The notes below the pieces were generated by a model. The model was given only the letters and a program-made list of their open reading frames with translations, did not search any database and had not been told where the DNA came from. Positions 1 to 5,390 of a stretch of DNA of 5,741 nt are shown here, in pieces; the first letter of the stretch is position 1; each line of letters begins with the position of its first letter. The stretch lies in NCBI GenBank assembly GCA_002435545.1, contig DJNB01000018.1, positions 677 to 6,417 on the forward strand. Reading direction: 5' to 3'. A program made the translations under genes and the position numbers. The DNA is from Lachnoclostridium sp. UBA6475 (GTDB lineage Bacteria > Bacillota > Clostridia > Lachnospirales > Lachnospiraceae).

Positions 1-550
1 CTACACGGATCGCCTGAATCCCCAGTTTTTCCGCCCCTTCCACATTTTGCGCACGGTCATCAAAAAACAGACACTCTTCTGCTTTTAAATCGTATTTATC
101 AAGTAAATACAGATAAATTTCCGGATCCGGTTTGATCGCATGAATCTGGTAAGAAACTACTTTTCCATCAATATCATTCAGAAAAGAAGCCCCTTTTGTA
201 TGCTTGGTAAAAAGATCCTGTGAATAGTTGGAAAGCAGATAAATATCATATCCCGCCTTCTTTAATTCATGTACTTTTTCCCATACTGCCGGACGGTTTA
301 CGTGCATATATTCCCCATGCGTTAAAAACCACCGTATTTCTTTTCCAAATTCCGGATATTTTTCCTCGTATCTGCAAATCGTTTCTTCCAATGAATTTCC
401 GAGATCCAGACCAATCCAGAGCGGATCGTCAAACATCGACTTTCCTACCTTCACTGCGCGTTCTTCGGTCATTCCGTAATCCTGAACCAGCATATCTTTC
501 CAGCGGTACTCCAAAAGCACGTCGCCTACATCAAAAATAATATTCTGCAT
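1..550 (-). CDS. HAD-superfamily hydrolase (YihX-like, subfamily IA), 3' end cut by the window edge
   Basis: Reading right to left from the ATG at 550, 183 codons are visible with no stop, so the C-terminus lies beyond base 1. HAD motifs appear in order. Motif I is FDVGDVLLEY with the probable nucleophile Asp7. Motif II is LLSNYS with Ser107, motif III is Lys140 in AIKPDPEIY, and motif IV is FFDDRAQN with Asp164/Asp165. Residues ~15-90 form the helical cap typical of subfamily I. The acid two residues after the nucleophile is Gly, as in the YihX-type DxGxV variant. Family members are about 200 residues, so some 15-25 are missing. The start is fixed by an AGGAGG-type ribosome binding site at 557-563, six bases upstream. 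The likely role is a cytoplasmic phosphatase acting on small phosphorylated metabolites; the substrate cannot be told. The gene appears monocistronic at its 5' end. Confidence 0.9.
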   Translation of the reverse strand, partial: MQNIIFDVGDVLLEYRWKDMLVQDYGMTEERAVKVGKSMFDDPLWIGLDLGNSLEETICRYEEKYPEFGKEIRWFLTHGEYMHVNRPAVWEKVHELKKAGYDIYLLSNYSQDLFTKHTKGASFLNDIDGKVVSYQIHAIKPDPEIYLYLLDKYDLKAEECLFFDDRAQNVEGAEKLGIQAIRV

Positions 551-575
551 CGTATTTCCTCCTAGTCTACTACCC

Positions 576-604
576 ATCTTAACACATATTTTCCACGTCG
601 TCCA
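576..604 (-). promoter_or_regulatory. Probable sigma-A promoter of the HAD hydrolase gene
   Basis: On the minus strand there is an extended -10, TG-T-TAAGAT (hexamer at 576-581), and a -35-like TGGACG at 599-604 with a 17-bp spacer. Transcription would start near 569, giving a leader of about 20 nt before the ATG at 550. Assigned by eye from the sigma-A consensus. Confidence 0.5.
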
Positions 605-633
605 TATAAAGTCTGCCATTTACAGCTTCTAAG

Positions 634-662
634 TAATTCTACCGCTTATTTTAGTAGAATTA
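634..662. repeat. Perfect 9-bp inverted repeat upstream of the MATE remnant
   Basis: TAATTCTAC (634-642) and GTAGAATTA (654-662) are perfect inverted arms separated by 11 bp. The right arm overlaps a TATAAT at 661-666. It could be an operator for a repressor of the former downstream gene, or a weak AT-rich hairpin. No T-run follows it on the plus strand, so a terminator is unlikely. Confidence 0.5.
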
Positions 663-720
663 TAATCTTTCCTATGTTATACTACTTATATAAGTTAAAT
701 AAATACCGTTTAGGAGGAAT
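655..720 (+). promoter_or_regulatory. Leftover promoter and ribosome binding site in front of the truncated MATE gene
   Basis: Two -10-like hexamers occur: TATAAT at 661-666, and TATACT at 678-683 preceded by TG (extended -10). Neither has a good -35. A near-perfect AGGAGGA lies at 712-718. The only start-like codons at proper spacing are TTGs at 721 and 724. The one at 724 gives just six codons before TGA, and neither is in frame with the MATE reading frame. This looks like the start region of a lost gene, now fused to a truncated one. The rest of 551-720 shows no coding signal. Confidence 0.35.
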
Positions 721-722
721 TT

Positions 723-1253
723 GTTGCAGTATATCGTCCACTGATGGAACCGCATTTTTCCTTTGGGACAGCAATGACCACCTATTCCAGTCAAAACGTA
801 GGAGCGGCAAAAGACGATCGTGTTACAAAAGGTGCAAAGCAGGGAACACTTATTGCTGTACTGACAACAACTTTTATAACCAGTTTAATTCTAATTTTTG
901 GAAAGCAATTAATGGGGATTTTCACCTCAACAACTGAACTTGTTGATTTAAGCCGACGCATGATGGGTATTATCGCAGCAGGATATATCGCAATGGCTGT
1001 AACACAAAGTTTATCCGGAGTAATGCGTGGTGTAGGTGACACAATGACACCGATGTGGATTTCCTTGTTTACTACAATAGTAGTCCGTGTTCCGGTTGCT
1101 TATGGTATCGCTCATTTTACCAAAAGTGCAACGTTCCCAAATGGACGCCAAGAATGTATCTTCATTTCCCTTTTGTGTTCTTGGTTAATCGGAGCCATAA
1201 TGACAAACATTTTCTACTTAAGAGGAAAATGGAAAAACAAGGCATTGAAGTAA
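723..1253 (+). pseudogene. MATE-family multidrug efflux pump, C-terminal third only
   Basis: The translation matches the C-terminal third of MATE (NorM/DinF-type) cation- or proton-driven drug exporters. It carries the conserved FSFGTAMTTYSSQN-VGA segment, then the MRGVGDTMTP signature. Four hydrophobic stretches (about residues 34-58, 72-97, 100-125 and 138-163 from the ATG at 744) would be TM9-TM12. Intact members have ~450 residues and 12 TMs; here only ~170 residues remain. An in-frame TAG at 711 closes the frame upstream. The ATG at 744 has no ribosome binding site, since the nearest AGGAGG is 26 bp away. The frame is otherwise undamaged through the native-looking end (GKWKNKALK), so truncation is probably recent. 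A half-transporter should not function. Family assignment is firm; calling it a pseudogene rests on the missing N-terminal two thirds. Confidence 0.85.
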
Positions 1254-1291
1254 TATTTGTATTATCTGTTTTTTAATCTCTATACTCTGTT

Positions 1292-1396
1292 AAACTGACC
1301 ACATTAGATGTCTCAAACTATCCTTCGTTGACAAATTTATCATGTGATAATACCGTAAGCGTAACCGGTTACACGGGTTCAGCAGAACAAAATTAA
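1292..1396 (+). pseudogene. 3' tail relic of a third Big_2-LRR gene
   Basis: The frame ending with TAA at 1394-1396 encodes KLTTLDVSNYPSLTNLSC and then DNTVSVTGYTGSAEQN. It aligns without gaps to the last ~35 codons of the gene ending at 4382. By eye, DNA identity is about 89% over 1301-1399. The frame is open only from 1277 (TAA at 1274-1276), with no start codon or ribosome binding site, so it is not expressed as a protein. The Cys of the SNC motif is Tyr here. A short stretch after the stop (TATTTTCTCTCTATT) is also shared with the flank of the 4382 gene, so the relic descends from a full copy whose body was deleted. Confidence 0.88.
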
Positions 1397-1455
1397 TAAA
1401 TATTTTCTCTCTATTATTTTCAATTTTCCTGTTTTTTCTCAAAAGTGAAAATTTC

Positions 1456-1561
1456 GGAAAAATTTCTGGCAACTAACATGGTAAAATTCTACTTGTAGGA
1501 AATAAAAAGCGTACGATAACCGGAGTAGAAAAAAAATTTAAAGTAAACGGAGGTTTTTTAA
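1456..1561 (+). promoter_or_regulatory. Duplicated leader, copy A, of the Big_2-LRR genes
   Basis: This ~106-bp segment is about 90% identical to 3111-3215, in front of the second paralogue. It should contain the promoter. One candidate is an extended -10, TG-G-TAAAAT, at 1479-1487, with a poor -35. The other is TTGTAG (1493-1498) with GATAAC (1515-1520) at a 16-bp spacing, and both of its elements are conserved in copy B. The ribosome binding site CGGAGG lies eight bases before the ATG at 1562. Similarity begins abruptly at GGAAAAATTT and marks the left edge of the duplicated unit. The promoter choice is uncertain; the duplication is plain. The 60 bp before it (1397-1455) are AT-rich with no clear element beyond a weak 7-bp hairpin. 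Confidence 0.6.
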
Positions 1562-3103
1562 ATGAAAAAACAAATTGTACTGGCAACGACCTTTGCCCTG
1601 GTTCTTAGTTCCTTGTACTGCCCGGAATCCCAGGCAGCCGCTAAACCAAAATTGTCAAAAACCAAATTGACTTTAACAGTCGGAAAGACAGCGAAACTCA
1701 AAGTTAAAAATTACAAAGGCACTGTAAAATGGTCTTCCAACAAGAAAAAAACAGCGACCGTCAGCAAAAAAGGTGTCGTAACCGCTAAGAAAAAAGGAAC
1801 TGCTGTTATCACGGCTAAAGCCGGAAAGAAAAAGCTGAAATGCAAAGTGACCGTAAAAGCGGCAGCGGCAAAAAGTACGCAGACACCGGAACCCGTGACG
1901 ACAACATCCGCTACTCCTGCGATTACACAAAATCCGGTAGTCACTCAAAACCCGACAATTACTCAAAATCCAACGAAGACAAATGTACCAGCAACATCTG
2001 CGAAGCCATCGTCAACACCTGCAGCTTTGTCTGCAGCACAGCAAAAACAAGCTTTGACAGAAATGATAGAAAAGCTGAATGCAAATGGGGCAACTGTGCC
2101 AACTGATTTGAATGATGAAGATACTTATACTTGGTCTAGCGAAGGAAATCTCACTGGAATTTCGTGGTATAACTGTAACATTTCTGGTGAACTGGATTTT
2201 TCTGCTTTTGAAACACTGCAAACATTACTTTGCTGTGACTTATATTACCGCGATAATAGTATAAGCAAGTTGAATATCTCAAATTGTCATGCTTTAGAGG
2301 AGTTATACTGTTACAACAATAATCTTGGCACACTGGATGTTTCAAATTGTCCTTCCTTAAAAAAATTGTCATGCAGTAATACCAAAATTACATCACTTGA
2401 TGTTTCCAACTGCCCTGCTCTAACATTTTTATCATGTGATGAAAATAATCTTGGTTCGCTCGATGTTTCAAATTGCTCTTCTTTAGAGTGGTTACGATGC
2501 AACCAGACTAATCTTAGTTCGCTCGATATTTCAAAGTGCTCCTCTTTAGAGAATTTAGAGTGCAACAATAACAATCTTAGTTCACTTGATATTTCAAATT
2601 GTTCTTCTTTAGCCAGTTTGCAATGTCGCAATAATAATTTAACTGCTCTGGATGTATCAAAATCTTCTGCTTTGGTTTCCTTAGATTGTAACCAAAATAA
2701 ACTTAGTTCTCTTGATATTTCAAATTGCTCCTCTTTGACATCCTTAGATTGCAGCATTAATAATCTTAGTGTATTAGATGTGTCAAAGTGTTCTTCTTTA
2801 GCATCCTTATCATGTAGCACTAATAATCTTAGCGTATTAGATGTGTCAAAGTGTTCTTCTTTAGCATCCTTAGATTGCAGCACTAATAATCTCAGCGTAT
2901 TAGATGTATCAAATTGCTCTGCTTTGACATCTTTAATGTGTCGGTCAAATAAACTTAGCTCTCTTGATGTATCAAATTGTTCTGCCTTAAATGTTTTATG
3001 GTGTAGTGAAAATAATATCAGTTCACTCGATGTGACAAATTGCCCTGCTTTGGCATCTTTATCGTGTGATAATTCTGTAAACGTAACCGGTTACACGCGT
3101 TGA
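1562..3103 (+). CDS. Secreted Big_2 / Cys-rich leucine-rich-repeat surface protein (copy 1, 513 aa)
   Basis: Residues 1-26 form a signal peptide (KK, a hydrophobic core, cleavage near ESQA-AA). Cys20 is not in a lipobox because Tyr precedes it. Residues ~28-99 are a Big_2 immunoglobulin-like fold with the KWSSNKKKTATV and GVVTAKKKGTAVITA motifs, strongly Lys-rich and perhaps binding anionic wall polymers. Residues ~100-157 are a Thr/Pro linker with repeated TQNP. Residues ~158-236 form a helix plus a capping repeat. Residues 237-488 are twelve LRRs of exactly 21 residues (LDVSNCSSLxxLxCxxNNLSS), and 489-513 is a closing cap ending VTGYTR. There is no LPxTG, SLH or membrane anchor. The ATG has CGGAGG at good spacing. 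Its neighbour at 3216 is a shorter paralogue. Relative to copy 2 it carries five extra LRRs, a 20-residue longer linker and a five-residue insertion (CDLYY) before the first repeat. The likely role is adhesion or ligand binding outside the cell; the ligand is unknown. Confidence 0.9.
   Translation: MKKQIVLATTFALVLSSLYCPESQAAAKPKLSKTKLTLTVGKTAKLKVKNYKGTVKWSSNKKKTATVSKKGVVTAKKKGTAVITAKAGKKKLKCKVTVKAAAAKSTQTPEPVTTTSATPAITQNPVVTQNPTITQNPTKTNVPATSAKPSSTPAALSAAQQKQALTEMIEKLNANGATVPTDLNDEDTYTWSSEGNLTGISWYNCNISGELDFSAFETLQTLLCCDLYYRDNSISKLNISNCHALEELYCYNNNLGTLDVSNCPSLKKLSCSNTKITSLDVSNCPALTFLSCDENNLGSLDVSNCSSLEWLRCNQTNLSSLDISKCSSLENLECNNNNLSSLDISNCSSLASLQCRNNNLTALDVSKSSALVSLDCNQNKLSSLDISNCSSLTSLDCSINNLSVLDVSKCSSLASLSCSTNNLSVLDVSKCSSLASLDCSTNNLSVLDVSNCSALTSLMCRSNKLSSLDVSNCSALNVLWCSENNISSLDVTNCPALASLSCDNSVNVTGYTR
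2270..3025 (+). repeat. Twelve tandem 63-bp units encoding LRRs in copy 1
   Basis: Each unit encodes one 21-residue LRR with no length change across twelve units; a partial unit follows at 3026-3100. Units 9 (2774-2836) and 10 (2837-2899) differ at only five of 63 bases and share an exact 39-base block (2771-2809 and 2834-2872). The second half of unit 10 instead resembles unit 8 (2711-2773). Most other units are more diverged. This indicates local duplication and recombination among units. Confidence 0.92.
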
Positions 3104-3110
3104 GTAGATT

Positions 3111-3215
3111 GGTAAAATTTATGGTAACTAACATGGTAACATTCTACTTGTAGGATATAGAAAACGTACGATAACTGGAGTAGACAAAAAATTTAAAGTA
3201 AACGGAGGTTTTTAC
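3111..3215 (+). promoter_or_regulatory. Duplicated leader, copy B, upstream of the second paralogue
   Basis: This segment aligns along its whole length to 1456-1561 with about ten differences. The TTGTAG (3148-3153) and GATAAC (3170-3175) pair is kept at 16 bp. The extended -10 equivalent is TG-G-TAACAT at 3134-3142. CGGAGG lies seven bases before the ATG at 3216. Only seven bases separate the stop of copy 1 (3103) from this leader, and no terminator hairpin is visible between them. Copy 2 may therefore receive read-through as well as its own transcription. Confidence 0.6.
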
Positions 3216-4382
3216 ATGAAAAAGCAAATTGTACTGGCAGCGACCTTTGCCCTAGTTTTTAGTTCTTTGTACTGCCCAGAATCCCTGGCAGCCGCTAAAC
3301 CAAAATTGTCAAAAAACAAATTGACATTATCGGTCGGAAAGACAGCAAAACTCAAAGTTAAAAATTACAAAGGCACTGTAAAATGGTCTTCCAACAAGAA
3401 AAAAACTGCGACCGTCAACAAAAAAGGTGTCGTAACCGCTAAGAAAAAAGGAACAACTGTTATCACGGCTAAAGCCGGAAAGAAAAAACTGAAATGCAAG
3501 GTGACGGTAAAAGCGGTTGTTACAAAAAGCATTGTTACACCGGAGCCGGTGGTGACAAGTGAACCCGTTGTAACTATCAATCCAACTATCACACCAGCAG
3601 CAACAGAGAATCCAAATACAGAAAAAAAAGCAGACCAAAAAGAAACTTTGAAACAAATGATAGACAAATTAAATGCAAATGGAGCAACTATTCCAACGGA
3701 TTTGAATGATAAGGAGTATTATACATGGTCTAATGATGGAAAACTCACAGAGATAACATGGTTCAATTGTAACATTTCTGGTGAGTTAGATTTTTCTTCT
3801 TTTGAAACATTGACATCTTTAGATTGCCGTGCTAATAATATAAGCCAATTGAACATTTCAAAATGTTCTTCGTTGACATTTTTGTCGTGTAGTGGAAATA
3901 AGCTTAGTTCACTTGATCTGACAAGCTGTCCTCTTTTGACAGAATTATCTTGTAATACAAATAATCTAAATTCATTAGATGTTTCTAAATGTTCTTCGTT
4001 GACATTTTTGTGGTGTGACCTTAATAATCTAAGCTCATTAGACATCTCAAACTGTTCTTTGTTAGAAACTTTACGGTGTGACCATAATAATCTAAGTTCA
4101 TTAGATGTTTCTAACTGTTCTTTGTTAACAGAATTATCTTGTTACAAAAATACTCTGAGCACTTTGAATGTCTCAAACTGTTCTTCATTGACACATCTAT
4201 ATTGTGGTAGTAATAATTTAAGTTCATTAGATGTTTCTAGTTGTTCTTCGTTGACATGGTTATCTTGTAACGGTAATAAAATAACCACTTTGAATGTCTC
4301 AAACTGTCCTTCGTTGACAAATTTATCATGTGATGATTCCGTAAGCGTAACCGGTTACACGAAACCAGCAGAACAGAATTAA
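3216..4382 (+). CDS. Secreted Big_2 / Cys-rich leucine-rich-repeat surface protein (copy 2, 388 aa)
   Basis: This is a paralogue of the 1562-3103 gene. The first 100 residues (signal peptide plus Big_2) differ at only seven positions. The Thr/Pro linker (~101-137) is shorter and has diverged. The helix-cap region keeps KLNANGAT-PTDLND and NCNISGELDFS-FETL. The LRR domain has a clean 21-residue first repeat (191-211, ending NNISQ), seven full Cys-type repeats (212-358), and the cap 359-388 ending SVTGYTKPAEQN. Each repeat has Cys in the (N/K/S)C position and in LxC. There is no sortase, lipobox or membrane anchor, so the protein is either secreted or held on the wall through its basic Big_2 domain. 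The start is set by CGGAGG seven bases upstream. The likely role is extracellular ligand binding or adhesion; the partner is unknown. Hairpins lie downstream at 4441-4525. Confidence 0.9.
   Translation: MKKQIVLAATFALVFSSLYCPESLAAAKPKLSKNKLTLSVGKTAKLKVKNYKGTVKWSSNKKKTATVNKKGVVTAKKKGTTVITAKAGKKKLKCKVTVKAVVTKSIVTPEPVVTSEPVVTINPTITPAATENPNTEKKADQKETLKQMIDKLNANGATIPTDLNDKEYYTWSNDGKLTEITWFNCNISGELDFSSFETLTSLDCRANNISQLNISKCSSLTFLSCSGNKLSSLDLTSCPLLTELSCNTNNLNSLDVSKCSSLTFLWCDLNNLSSLDISNCSLLETLRCDHNNLSSLDVSNCSLLTELSCYKNTLSTLNVSNCSSLTHLYCGSNNLSSLDVSSCSSLTWLSCNGNKITTLNVSNCPSLTNLSCDDSVSVTGYTKPAEQN
3849..4289 (+). repeat. Seven tandem 63-bp LRR units in copy 2
   Basis: Seven units encode 21-residue LRRs of the same consensus as copy 1. 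A further, less typical unit precedes them (3786-3848) and a partial one follows (4290-4379). The units are less alike to each other than units 9 and 10 of copy 1. Phrases such as the one encoding LDVSKCSSLTFL recur, which is consistent with older duplications. Confidence 0.88.
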
Positions 4383-4440
4383 TAAGTATTTCCTACAACA
4401 TGCGAATGGAAAGTTATTTTCTCTCTATTCAATCAAAAAC

Positions 4441-4480
4441 CAATCCCCAGATCCTATCCTATGGTAGAATCTGGGGATTG
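4441..4480 (-). terminator. Strong hairpin, terminator for the minus-strand small gene and possibly for copy 2
   Basis: CAATCCCCAGAT (4441-4452) pairs perfectly with ATCTGGGGATTG (4469-4480) around a 16-nt loop. On the minus strand the stem is followed by GG and then TTTTT, a good intrinsic terminator. On the plus strand the tail (TACTATTGTT) is a poor U-tract, so termination of the LRR gene is possible but weaker. Confidence 0.65.
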
Positions 4481-4484
4481 TACT

Positions 4485-4525
4485 ATTGTTATCAACAATT
4501 CAATATCTTAGTAAATAATTGAATT
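4485..4525. repeat. Two small overlapping AT-rich hairpins
   Basis: ATTGTT/AACAAT (4485-4490 and 4494-4499, loop 3) overlaps AATTCAAT/ATTGAATT (4497-4504 and 4518-4525, loop 13). With the 4441-4480 hairpin they form a compact cluster between two convergent genes. They probably help 3' end formation; no other role is evident. Confidence 0.45.
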
Positions 4526-4533
4526 TATTCTGC

Positions 4534-4665
4534 CTATCTTTTTAGTTTCGGAAACTCAATTCCCAAAATTTCCACCAATGCTTTCAGCGCTTCATACTCA
4601 GAACTTCCCTTTTCAGCTTCTCTATTAAGGAATCTCTGCATTTCTTCCGTAGTCATAGTTTCCAT
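4534..4665 (-). CDS. Small acidic protein of unknown function (43 aa)
   Basis: Reading from the ATG at 4665 on the minus strand gives METMTTEEMQRFLNREAEKG and then SSEYEALKALVEILGIEFPKLKR, with TAG at 4534-4536. It is preceded by AAAGGAG at the correct spacing and an extended -10 promoter near 4773-4801, and is followed by a terminator at 4441-4480, so it has the full set of signals for a monocistronic gene. The sequence is soluble, without signal peptide or membrane segment, and probably forms two helices. I do not recognise a family. It is divergent from the HicB-like gene with about 230 bp between starts and is not HicA-like. Real expression is likely; function is unknown. Confidence 0.6.
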   Translation of the reverse strand: METMTTEEMQRFLNREAEKGSSEYEALKALVEILGIEFPKLKR

Positions 4666-4772
4666 TTTTTCTCCTTTCTGGCTTTCGCCTTATTGCCTTC
4701 CGACAATATTGTAATACCTGTTTGAGTACATCCATTTTATACACAAACATTTCTTTCATTTCTATTCTATAA

Positions 4773-4801
4773 ATTATAACATCTTGTATTTTTTTACACA
4801 A
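4773..4801 (-). promoter_or_regulatory. Extended -10 promoter of the 43-aa gene
   Basis: On the minus strand there is TG-T-TATAAT (hexamer 4773-4778) with a 17-bp spacer to TTGTGT (4796-4801). Transcription would start near 4766, leaving a ~100-nt leader before the ATG at 4665. The leader includes a small GGC-GAAA-GCC hairpin just upstream of the ribosome binding site. Several in-frame ATGs in the leader lack ribosome binding sites. Confidence 0.6.
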
Positions 4802-4838
4802 CAAAAATACTTTTTTATGTGCATCATACTTATTTCTC

Positions 4839-4867
4839 TTGCAATTTATGCGTATAGTGTGTATAAT
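4839..4867 (+). promoter_or_regulatory. Sigma-A promoter of the HicB-like gene
   Basis: A -35 TTGCAA (4839-4844), a 17-bp spacer and a perfect -10 TATAAT (4862-4867). Transcription would begin near 4874, only ~19 nt before the ATG at 4893. Upstream in-frame ATGs such as 4839 overlap the -35 and cannot be the start. Confidence 0.7.
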
Positions 4868-4876
4868 ATATGATAC
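4861..4876. promoter_or_regulatory. Imperfect palindrome over the hicB -10, candidate autoregulatory operator
   Basis: GTAT-aa-TATA-tg-ATAC is a 16-bp imperfect palindrome covering the -10 and the start of transcription. HicB-type proteins with a ribbon-helix-helix C-terminus commonly repress their own promoters by binding short palindromes, so this is the natural candidate operator. The assignment is inference from position and symmetry. Confidence 0.35.
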
Positions 4877-4892
4877 TTGGAGGTTATATATC

Positions 4893-5288
4893 ATGAAACT
4901 AGTTTACCCGGCAATTTTTACACCTTGTGAAAAAAAAGAAGGATTCACCGTTATTGTCCCAGATCTCCCTGGCTGTGTATCCGAAGGAGATTCTCTTATT
5001 CATGCAATTGAACATGGCACCGATGCCGCCAGTGGCTGGATCCTTGACGAACTTGAGGAAGGAAACGATATCCCTGCTCCAAGTAATCAAAAAGATATTG
5101 TCTTGGAAGATGACAGTTTTATCTCTCTACTTGTACTGGACATGGATTCCTATTCTGAAAAATACGGATCCAAAACAGTGCGAAAAAATATCACCATTCC
5201 CGCATGGCTGAATACCTACGGAGAAACACATAACGTCAACTTTTCAAAAGTGTTGCAGGATTCCCTTTTAGCACTTGCTCAAAAATGA
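4893..5288 (+). CDS. hicB: Orphan HicB-family antitoxin-like protein (131 aa)
   Basis: Residues 1-60 match the HicB partial RNase-H-like fold: YPAIFTP, then a GF-V-VPDLPGCVSEGDSL strand-turn and a helix. Residues 96-131 (VRKNITIPAWLNTYGETHNVNFSKVLQDSLL) match the ribbon-helix-helix DNA-binding tail typical of long HicB proteins. In HicAB toxin-antitoxin systems HicB binds and neutralises the mRNA-cleaving toxin HicA and represses the operon. Here no HicA-like frame is found within ~390 bp upstream or 340 bp downstream, so this is a solo HicB. It may be a remnant, partner a distant toxin, or act only as a regulator. The start at 4893 is chosen for its GGAGG at 4879-4883 and the promoter ending at 4867. 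No strong terminator follows immediately; a weak AATATT/AATATT hairpin lies at 5317-5333. Confidence 0.85.
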   Translation: MKLVYPAIFTPCEKKEGFTVIVPDLPGCVSEGDSLIHAIEHGTDAASGWILDELEEGNDIPAPSNQKDIVLEDDSFISLLVLDMDSYSEKYGSKTVRKNITIPAWLNTYGETHNVNFSKVLQDSLLALAQK

Positions 5289-5390
5289 TTTTTACATTTT
5301 TTATTGCACTAGTTCAAATATTGAAAGAATATTATTTTATCTATGAATGATAAATAGTATTTTTCTACTGTAGACGTGTTCCAAATTTTC

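Noticed and set aside
674..937. Open frame of 87 codons overlapping the MATE remnant.
   Set aside because: It is the shifted frame of the MATE sequence, with no ribosome binding site at its ATG and a composition unlike a protein.
1487..1530. Possible riboswitch or structured RNA in the LRR leader (TTCTAC pairing with GTAGAA across 32 nt).
   Set aside because: In the second leader the pairing is shortened by an uncompensated change (GTAGAC), and no known riboswitch core is recognisable. Recent duplication explains the conservation.
1616..1624. Lipoprotein attachment at Cys20 of the LRR proteins.
   Set aside because: The residue before Cys is Tyr, which breaks the lipobox. A normal signal-peptidase-I site (AxA-like) follows at residues ~24-27.
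2311..2883. 190-codon minus-strand open frame inside copy 1.
   Set aside because: It is the antisense shadow of the 63-bp repeat; the periodicity simply mirrors the LRR units and there is no ribosome binding site.
2270..3025. CRISPR-like regular repeats.
   Set aside because: The 63-bp periodicity is fully explained by in-frame LRR coding; there are no identical repeats separated by unique spacers.
4839..4892. Longer start for the HicB-like protein (18 extra residues).
   Set aside because: The upstream ATG overlaps the -35 box and the added residues do not fit the family. The ATG at 4893 has a proper ribosome binding site.
4625..4894. 89-codon minus-strand frame between the 43-aa gene and hicB.
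   Set aside because: It crosses the predicted promoter of the 43-aa gene, its ATGs lack ribosome binding sites, and it overlaps the better supported small gene out of frame.
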